A DNA stretch of 18,994 nucleotides from Campylobacteraceae bacterium (lineage in GTDB: Bacteria > Campylobacterota > Campylobacteria > Campylobacterales > Sulfurovaceae), in assembly GCA_027026055.1 (NCBI GenBank), contig JALVPA010000042.1, positions 1-18,994 on the forward strand, written 5' to 3'. Each line of letters begins with the position of its first letter. Positions within the stretch are counted from its first letter, which is position 1. The translations under genes and the position numbers were made by a program. Below are positions 14,078 through 18,994 of the stretch, piece by piece. The notes under the pieces are model-generated. The model was not told the DNA's origin. It worked only from the letters and a program-made list of their open reading frames with translations, and ran no database searches.

Positions 14078-14416
14078 TTACTTTTTTTCGAAAATCCACT
14101 CTTTTGAGAGCGCTACGCGACAACGAGGCAATATGTCGGGTTTTGCGATTTTCAAAAAAAGCCGTTCGATTTGCGGATATCGGGTATGGAGCATTGCGGC
14201 CGTCTCTTCGACGGCTTCTTCGAGAAGCGAAAACTCACGTCGTTGCAAGAGTGTTTCGATATCTTGGACGATACGCGCATAGTCGAGAAAAGTCTCGTCT
14301 TTATCATAACGGTACTCCGCTTCCATATTTACGATAACACGTTGCGGATGCTTTCGCTCGAAATCGAGCAGTCCTATGATGAGATCGAGTGTGAGATTTT
14401 CGATGTGGATACGCAT
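14078..14416 (-). CDS. folB: Dihydroneopterin aldolase (folate biosynthesis)
   Basis: A 112-aa FolB protein: converts dihydroneopterin to hydroxymethyl-dihydropterin and glycolaldehyde. Hallmarks are the N-terminal MRIHIENLTLDLIIGLLDFE (1-20), with the family G-x-x-x-x-E pattern, QRVIVNMEAEY, and SLLEEAVEETAAMLHTRYP with a Lys near 89 (FLKIAKPDIL). Length is normal (about 115-120). The frame stays open upstream through plsY, but the family N-terminus starts at ATG 14416, which shares one base with the plsY stop (TGATG), so it is translated by coupling. Pathway partners (folK, folP) are not nearby. Confidence 0.88.
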   Translation of the reverse strand: MRIHIENLTLDLIIGLLDFERKHPQRVIVNMEAEYRYDKDETFLDYARIVQDIETLLQRREFSLLEEAVEETAAMLHTRYPQIERLFLKIAKPDILPRCRVALSKEWIFEKK

Positions 14417-15030
14417 CAGACAACCGCTTTTTCTTCCTTGGTCACGAGGCGCACGATGTTGGGGATGTGTTTGTAAAATATCACGCCCGCGATAATCCAT
14501 ATCGGTGCATGCGGCGCAACCGGATAGAGCAGGTACGATGCGGCGATAAAAGCGACGAGCCCTATCAATGAAGAGAGCGAGGATATTTTCAGCCCTTTTG
14601 CCGAAATCGCCCACACGACAAGCGCAATGATGCCCGCAAGAGGCATCAAGAAAGTGAGTACGCCGAATCCCGTAGCGACCCCTTTGCCGCCTTCGAAGTT
14701 GAGGAAAACGGAAAAGCAGTGTCCCAATACGGACAATACGGCGACGGTGTAAAGTACATTTTCAGGAGCACCCGAAAGTTTGGCGACGGTAAGTACGAGT
14801 ACCCCTTTGAACGCGTCTAAAAAGAGCGTGGCGGCGCCGAGCTTTTTGGCTAATTTAGGATCGCGTGTTTTGACGACGCGTAATACGTTGGTGGCGCCGA
14901 TATTGCCGCTACCTTCGTTTTTGATATCGACGTGAGCGAAGATTTTAGCTAAAATATAGCCGAAAGGGATACCCGCAAGCAAATAAGCCGCCAAGTAAAA
15001 GAGTATGTTGGGATGGGTTAAAAAGTCCAT
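14416..15030 (-). CDS. plsY: Glycerol-3-phosphate acyltransferase PlsY
   Basis: A 204-aa polytopic inner-membrane enzyme that transfers acyl groups from acyl-phosphate to glycerol 3-phosphate, the first step of phospholipid synthesis. Motifs are GSGNIGATN (40-48), LFLDAFKG (69-76) and HCFSVFLNFEGGKGVAT (104-120), the three conserved PlsY loops; hydrophobic helices lie between them. The start at 15030 (MDFLTHPN) gives the normal family length; the open frame extends a further 50 codons upstream but that part crosses the promoter region and does not look like protein. GGA is six bases before ATG. It shares a base with folB and is transcribed away from nadA. The acyl-phosphate-making PlsX is not in the window. 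Confidence 0.93.
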   Translation of the reverse strand: MDFLTHPNILFYLAAYLLAGIPFGYILAKIFAHVDIKNEGSGNIGATNVLRVVKTRDPKLAKKLGAATLFLDAFKGVLVLTVAKLSGAPENVLYTVAVLSVLGHCFSVFLNFEGGKGVATGFGVLTFLMPLAGIIALVVWAISAKGLKISSLSSLIGLVAFIAASYLLYPVAPHAPIWIIAGVIFYKHIPNIVRLVTKEEKAVV

Positions 15031-15068
15031 GCAGTGTCCGTTTGTTGAAATTGATGAATCATAGTGCA

Positions 15069-15092
15069 ATTTTAACCGATTTTTGTTAAAAT
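15069..15092. promoter_or_regulatory. Symmetric divergent plsY/nadA promoter
   Basis: ATTTTAAC (15069-15076), eight bases, GTTAAAAT (15085-15092): a perfect 8-bp dyad. The right arm supplies TGT-TAAAAT, an extended -10 for nadA (hexamer 15087-15092). The left arm supplies a matching TAAAAT on the minus strand (15074 down to 15069) for plsY. A second minus-strand candidate, TATGAT, lies at 15063-15058. The dyad may be a shared bidirectional promoter, an operator, or both. Confidence 0.55.
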
Positions 15093-15117
15093 AGCCGGAT
15101 TTCAGAAGGATAGTGTA

Positions 15118-16107
15118 ATGGATTATAAAGCGGAGATAGAAAGACTCAAACGCGAACTGCCCGTGACGGTGGTCGCGCACTATTATCAGCGCGACGAAGT
15201 TTTCGAGATGGCCGACATTACCGGAGATTCACTGGAGTTGGCTAGACGCTGCAAAGCCGACGACAATCCGTGGGTCGTCTTTTGCGGTGTCGGATTTATG
15301 GGGCAAAGCGTTAAGGTGATCGCCCCGGAAAAACGCGTATTGATGCCCAAAATCGCCTGCTGTGCGATGGCGCGCATGATAGACGGAAGCTATTTCGACG
15401 ATTCGGTCGATTATATGGTTAAACACGGCATTGCCAAAGAGGATATTTTGCCCATTACCTATATTAATTCCGATGCGACGGTCAAAGCGAAAGTCGGAAA
15501 GATGGGCGGGTTGGTCTGCACCTCTTCCAATGCTGACAGAATCATTCGCAAAGGGCTTGAAAGCGGGAAAAAAATTTTATTCGTACCCGATCGCTGTTTG
15601 GGGCAAAACTTCGCCATCAAGATGGGACTTACATCTTGTGTCATCGGAGAAGGAGAGTGCGACCCCAAAAAGGCGGATATCGTCTGTTTCAACGGTTTTT
15701 GTTCGGTACATCAGCTCTTTACGCCCGACGACGTGGATTTTTATCGACGCAAATATCCGGATATCAAAATCGCGGTACATCCCGAATGCGACCCGAGTGT
15801 CGTGGCGTTGGCGGACTTCGTCGGTTCGACATCGCAGTTGATTCGCTATGTCAACGAACTCGATCCCGATCAAAAAGTGGCAGTCGGTACCGAATACAAT
15901 CTCGTCCATCGGATGCGCACCAAAAACACCTATGTGCTCTCTTCGACCAAGCCCGAATGTCCGACGATGAACGAAACGACACTCGAAGATCTCTATCGTA
16001 CCCTCAAATCGATCGAAGAGGGTGAGCCGATTAACGAAATCGAAGTTGATCCCAAAACCGTAAAATACGCGAATCTTGCGCTTGAGCGTATGTTGGAAAA
16101 CTCCTAA
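15118..16107 (+). CDS. nadA: Quinolinate synthase NadA
   Basis: A 329-aa [4Fe-4S] enzyme that condenses iminoaspartate with dihydroxyacetone phosphate to give quinolinate, the NAD precursor. Motifs: AHYYQ (20-24), GDSLELA (36-42), the first cluster Cys in ACCAMA (80-85), TSSNA (135-139), PDRCLGQNFA (157-166), the second Cys in NGFC (192-195), HPECDP (221-226), STSQLI (237-242), GTEYNLVHRM (257-266), and the third Cys in PECPTMN (279-285). All three cluster cysteines appear present, so it should be active. AGAAGGA is seven bases from the ATG. It is first in a run of four genes, with nadC ten bases downstream. The iminoaspartate source (NadB or aspartate dehydrogenase) is not seen. Confidence 0.96.
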   Translation: MDYKAEIERLKRELPVTVVAHYYQRDEVFEMADITGDSLELARRCKADDNPWVVFCGVGFMGQSVKVIAPEKRVLMPKIACCAMARMIDGSYFDDSVDYMVKHGIAKEDILPITYINSDATVKAKVGKMGGLVCTSSNADRIIRKGLESGKKILFVPDRCLGQNFAIKMGLTSCVIGEGECDPKKADIVCFNGFCSVHQLFTPDDVDFYRRKYPDIKIAVHPECDPSVVALADFVGSTSQLIRYVNELDPDQKVAVGTEYNLVHRMRTKNTYVLSSTKPECPTMNETTLEDLYRTLKSIEEGEPINEIEVDPKTVKYANLALERMLENS

Positions 16108-16117
16108 AAGGCGAACG

Positions 16118-16942
16118 ATGGTCGATATCGAAAAATTTGTCGAAGCGGCGGTAGCGGAAGACGTAGGAAGAGGTGATCTCTTTGCGCGTATCGCCGAAAC
16201 GCGATACGTACGCGCCTATATTTTGGCCAAAAGCGACGGCGTGTTTGCCGGAAGAGCCTACATCGAGGTATTGGCGAAACGCTTTGGGTTGGAGTTGACA
16301 TGGAACGTGAAAGATTCGGAGTCGTTTAAAAAGGGTGAAAAACTGGTGATGATAGCCGGAGAGAATCGTACGCTTTTGTCGCTGGAGCGAACGATTCTCG
16401 ATATGGCATTGCACGCTTCGTCGATAGCGACGTTGACGGCGCGTTATGTCGAAAAACTCGAAGGAACCGGCGTCAAGCTCCTTGATACGCGCAAAACCAG
16501 ACCGTTATTGCGAAATTTCGAAAAATACGCCGTGCGTTGCGGAGGGGGGATTAACCATCGTATGGGTTTGGACGATTGTTTGATGCTCAAGGATACCCAT
16601 TTGGCAACGATAGAGGACTTGCATGCATTTATGCGACAAGCCAGAATGCGTATTCCGTTTACGGCCAAAATCGAGATAGAGTGCGAGACGCTTGAAAGTG
16701 CCAAACAAGCGATGGAAGCCGGTGCGGATATCGTTATGTGCGACAATATGGATATCGAAACGACAAAAGAGGTTGTCGCTTACCGCAACGCACACTATCC
16801 GCATATTTTATTGGAAGCAAGCGGTAACGTGGCGCTCGATACGATACGAGAAATCGCCGAGACGGGAGTCGATGCGATTAGTAGCGGTAGTATCGTCCAT
16901 CAGGCGCAGTGGATCGATTTGTCGATGAAAATGGATGTGTAA
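16118..16942 (+). CDS. nadC: Nicotinate-nucleotide pyrophosphorylase (carboxylating)
   Basis: A 274-aa quinolinate phosphoribosyltransferase: quinolinate plus PRPP gives nicotinate mononucleotide, CO2 and pyrophosphate. Motifs: AEDVGRGDL (13-21), DTRKTRP (123-129), CGGGINHRMGL (141-151), Lys158 in MLKDTHL, IEIECE, GADIVMCDN, then EASGN and ISSGSIVHQ in the C-terminal barrel. An in-frame ATG exists 42 bases upstream inside nadA, but the family N-terminus and AAAGGCG support ATG 16118. It lies directly after nadA, acting on that enzyme's product, and its stop overlaps the next start (TAATG). Confidence 0.95.
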   Translation: MVDIEKFVEAAVAEDVGRGDLFARIAETRYVRAYILAKSDGVFAGRAYIEVLAKRFGLELTWNVKDSESFKKGEKLVMIAGENRTLLSLERTILDMALHASSIATLTARYVEKLEGTGVKLLDTRKTRPLLRNFEKYAVRCGGGINHRMGLDDCLMLKDTHLATIEDLHAFMRQARMRIPFTAKIEIECETLESAKQAMEAGADIVMCDNMDIETTKEVVAYRNAHYPHILLEASGNVALDTIREIAETGVDAISSGSIVHQAQWIDLSMKMDV

Positions 16943-17904
16943 TGGGGATCGAAAGCGACAAAGCCGCAATGAACGCAATGCTCAAACGTTACGAGAGTGT
17001 GACGATTGTTACCCATCGCAATCCGGATATCGATACGATCGGTACGGGACTTGGTATCTATTTGTTGTTGAAATATCGTACGAAAAAGCGGGTGGAGATC
17101 GTTAACGAAAGCAAAGTTTTACCTCCTTATATGGATTTTTTACCCGCTTTTTCCAAAATCAAATCCGTCGCGAATTTCGAAGAGAGTTTGATAATCGCAT
17201 GTGACGGCGGTGATGCGGAGCGTTTCGGCCTCGATTTGCAAAATCGTGTCGTAGTCAATATCGATCATCATCGTAGCAATACTCGTTTCGGAACGCTCAA
17301 TATCGTCTATCCAGATTATGCTTCGGCGTCGCAGGTCGCTTTCGATCTTTTCGAAGGTATATTCGAAATGACGCGAGAGAGTGCGTTTTGTTTTTATGCG
17401 GCGCTACTTTCCGATACGCGTTACTTTACGACGTCGGCGGTGACTCGGGATGTTTTCGATGCGGCTTCCCGTATGCTTGCATACGGCGTTGATGCCGCCA
17501 AGGTTGCCGAAGCGTTGACGAGGCGCAAATCATTGGCGTCGCTACGTTTGTTGGAGCGGGCGCTTCATAGTTTGAAGCTTTATTGCGAGGGAAAGATAGC
17601 GGTGATGTACGTCACACCGGAAGATTTTGCCGCAACGGGCGCGAAGATGTACGATACGGAGGGAATAGCGGATTACGGCCGTTCTTTGCGTGTCGTCGAT
17701 GTGGGGATTTTCGTGACGGACGAAGGAAAAGGCGAAATTCGCGTCTCGTTGCGAAGTAAACGATACGATGTAGCGGAAGTCGCAAAACGCTTCGGCGGCG
17801 GCGGGCATCGTCATGCGGCGGGGTTTCGACTGTTTTCGGTGAAAATGGAAGAGACGATCACCGCTTTGATAGAGACAATATGTAGTAAAAAGGAAAACGG
17901 ATGA
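16942..17904 (+). CDS. DHH/DHHA1 phosphoesterase (NrnA-like)
   Basis: A 320-aa DHH-superfamily phosphoesterase. Metal-binding motifs are HRNPDIDTIG (25-34), CDGGD (87-91, with Asp88), DHH (108-110) and SDTRYFTT (157-164); the C-terminal DHHA1 domain has RFGGGGHRHAAGF. Proteins of this build include NrnA-type oligoribonucleases and 3',5'-bisphosphate (pAp) phosphatases; the exact substrate cannot be told from sequence. The first motif has Ile where Gly is commonly found (NPDGD), a mild oddity. The start at 16942 shares one base with the nadC stop and lacks a clear ribosome site, so translation is likely coupled. It overlaps the next gene by four bases (ATGA). Confidence 0.88.
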   Translation: MGIESDKAAMNAMLKRYESVTIVTHRNPDIDTIGTGLGIYLLLKYRTKKRVEIVNESKVLPPYMDFLPAFSKIKSVANFEESLIIACDGGDAERFGLDLQNRVVVNIDHHRSNTRFGTLNIVYPDYASASQVAFDLFEGIFEMTRESAFCFYAALLSDTRYFTTSAVTRDVFDAASRMLAYGVDAAKVAEALTRRKSLASLRLLERALHSLKLYCEGKIAVMYVTPEDFAATGAKMYDTEGIADYGRSLRVVDVGIFVTDEGKGEIRVSLRSKRYDVAEVAKRFGGGGHRHAAGFRLFSVKMEETITALIETICSKKENG

Positions 17905-18994
17905 GAAGACGCAAAAGTAAAAAAGGGTTGGTTGCATTGATACTTTTTTTGGCGGTGGCGGGAGGTGCCGCAGCATATTTGTACGTATCTCCCGAATTTG
18001 AAAGAGAAACGCCGAAAATTACCGTTTCGGACAAGGTGTATTGGAACCGTCGCGATCCGCTTCAAATTACCGTATCTGACAATAGAGCGTTGATCTCTTG
18101 TAAGATAGAGATGGGAACGAACAATCGACTTCAAACCGTAGCGCAAAAGCGTTTTTCTAAAGGAAAGAAAAAAGCCGTCGTTTCTTTTGCGTTTCCGAAA
18201 AATGCGTTGGAAAATCCGAAAGCGAAGCGTTATACCTTACGTATCACGGTCACCGACGATAGTTTATGGAATCTTTTTCAGGGCAATACGACGACAAAAG
18301 AGATCGACGTCTTGATCGATGCCAAACGTCCCAATGTCAATATCTTGGCCAACTCTCGTATGATAGCGCAAGGCGGAAGTGCTTTAGTCGTCTTTCAAGC
18401 GGAGGATGAAACGCTCGATACGTTGTATGTATCGGCAAACGGTCATCGATTCGAAGCCCTTCCTTATAAGGAAGAAGGATACTATGCGGCACTGATTGCG
18501 TGGCCGTTTCGAGAGGAGACCTTCGAAGCGCAGATTGTAGCGAAAGACAAAGCGGGCAATATTCGTAAAGCGCATATCCCTTATTACCACAAAAATCCAA
18601 AATACCGCACCTCCTACATCAAAGCCAAAGAAAGCTTTATCAACGGAAAAATTTCCGACTTAGCCGCTTCCGATCCGGATTATGCCGACATTGACGATCC
18701 GATAGAAAAACTAAAAGCCGTCAATGAAAAGATGCGTGCCAAAAACGAAGCGTTGATTCATTCGTTGGCCTCCAACGTTTCCGATAGGAAGATAGAATAT
18801 TGGCATATACGACCGTTTAGACCCTTGAGAAACGGAAAAAAGGTAGCCAATTTCGGAGACCACCGCTATTATTATATCGACGATAAAAGTCATGTCGTTT
18901 CGGAGTCGTATCATCTCGGATACGATTTGGCCAGTGTCAAGATGGCACCGGTTGCCGTTTCCAACCCCGGCAAAGTGGTCTATGCCGATGAAAA
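17901..18994 (+). CDS. M23-family metallopeptidase, 3' end beyond the window
   Basis: At least 364 codons, open to the window edge. Residues 1-8 are basic (MRRRKSKK), followed by a membrane helix at about 9-29, so the protein is anchored in the inner membrane and faces the periplasm. Residues about 35-280 are a beta-rich region without a named family that I can assign. The M23 peptidase domain begins near 310, with NFGDHRYY, then HLGYDL (His338 and Asp342, the first two zinc ligands) and APVAVSNPGKVVYAD; the final HxH motif must lie past the end. M23 enzymes cut peptidoglycan cross-links or stems, and in Campylobacterota several set cell shape. AAAAAGGAAAACGG precedes the ATG, which overlaps the DHH gene by four bases. 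Confidence 0.88.
   Translation, partial: MRRRKSKKGLVALILFLAVAGGAAAYLYVSPEFERETPKITVSDKVYWNRRDPLQITVSDNRALISCKIEMGTNNRLQTVAQKRFSKGKKKAVVSFAFPKNALENPKAKRYTLRITVTDDSLWNLFQGNTTTKEIDVLIDAKRPNVNILANSRMIAQGGSALVVFQAEDETLDTLYVSANGHRFEALPYKEEGYYAALIAWPFREETFEAQIVAKDKAGNIRKAHIPYYHKNPKYRTSYIKAKESFINGKISDLAASDPDYADIDDPIEKLKAVNEKMRAKNEALIHSLASNVSDRKIEYWHIRPFRPLRNGKKVANFGDHRYYYIDDKSHVVSESYHLGYDLASVKMAPVAVSNPGKVVYADE

Noticed and set aside
14069..14088. A-run/T-run dyad after the folB stop as an intrinsic terminator
   Set aside because: The stem would be all A-T pairs with a poor loop; too weak to call a terminator with confidence.
14417..14614. N-terminal extension of the folB frame
   Set aside because: It overlaps plsY and its residues do not match FolB; the family start is ATG 14416 with a TGATG junction.
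15031..15180. N-terminal extension of the plsY frame
   Set aside because: Covers the divergent promoter and the start of nadA; PlsY length and helices fit a start at 15030.

Overview
The window looks like a chromosomal stretch from a Campylobacterota (epsilonproteobacterial) genome. The best clues are an orphan OmpR-family regulator that strongly resembles Helicobacter HP1043/HsrA and Campylobacter Cj0355c (including a Ser at the phospho-acceptor position), sitting next to a FdxB-type 2[4Fe-4S] ferredoxin with a TTG start; extended -10 promoters (TGN-TATAAT) without clear -35 boxes; and a divergent tyrA/bamA pair. Base composition looks too GC-rich for Campylobacter or Helicobacter, so a free-living relative (for example a Sulfurovum-, Hydrogenimonas- or Sulfurimonas-like lineage) is my inference; the genus is not proven.

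Layout. (1) 1-6027, + strand: the end of a MoxR AAA ATPase gene, then DUF58 protein, a small one-TM protein, two VWA membrane proteins (BatA, BatB), a TPR protein with a very long Lys/Gln/Asn tail (BatC) and BatD: a complete Bat (Bacteroides aerotolerance-type) operon, tightly coupled from the DUF58 gene on. (2) 6212-8113, +: a 633-aa membrane protein that seems to fuse a degenerate diacylglycerol-kinase-like domain to a DUF389 membrane domain. (3) 8108-8947, -: tyrA, diverging from bamA (9058-11379, +). (4) 11418-14007, -: ppx/gppA, ferredoxin and hsrA. (5) 14078-15030, -: folB and plsY overlapping by one base, diverging from (6) 15118-18994, +: nadA, nadC, a DHH phosphoesterase and an M23 peptidase running off the window, all overlapping or nearly so.

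How the genes work together. The Bat block is a MoxR chaperone-type ATPase plus VWA/TPR membrane partners, presumed to act in envelope stress or oxygen tolerance. nadA-nadC make NAD from quinolinate; the linked DHH protein may recycle nanoRNA or pAp, and the peptidase trims peptidoglycan. bamA, plsY and the M23 gene give the second half an envelope theme.

Most unusual points: tandem heptanucleotide (RAATTAG) arrays start exactly at the 3' ends of two bat genes and supply the batD stop codon; a wider family of degenerate 7-nt repeats and a REP-like hairpin fills the moxR-DUF58 gap; the pseudo-lipid-kinase/DUF389 fusion; a TTTAAG-N5-TTTAAA box in the hsrA promoter suggesting autoregulation; and a perfectly symmetric divergent plsY/nadA promoter. 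There is no CRISPR array, insertion sequence, prophage, rRNA or tRNA that I can see. No gene-free stretch exceeds 300 bases; the longest (92-387) is described as repeats.
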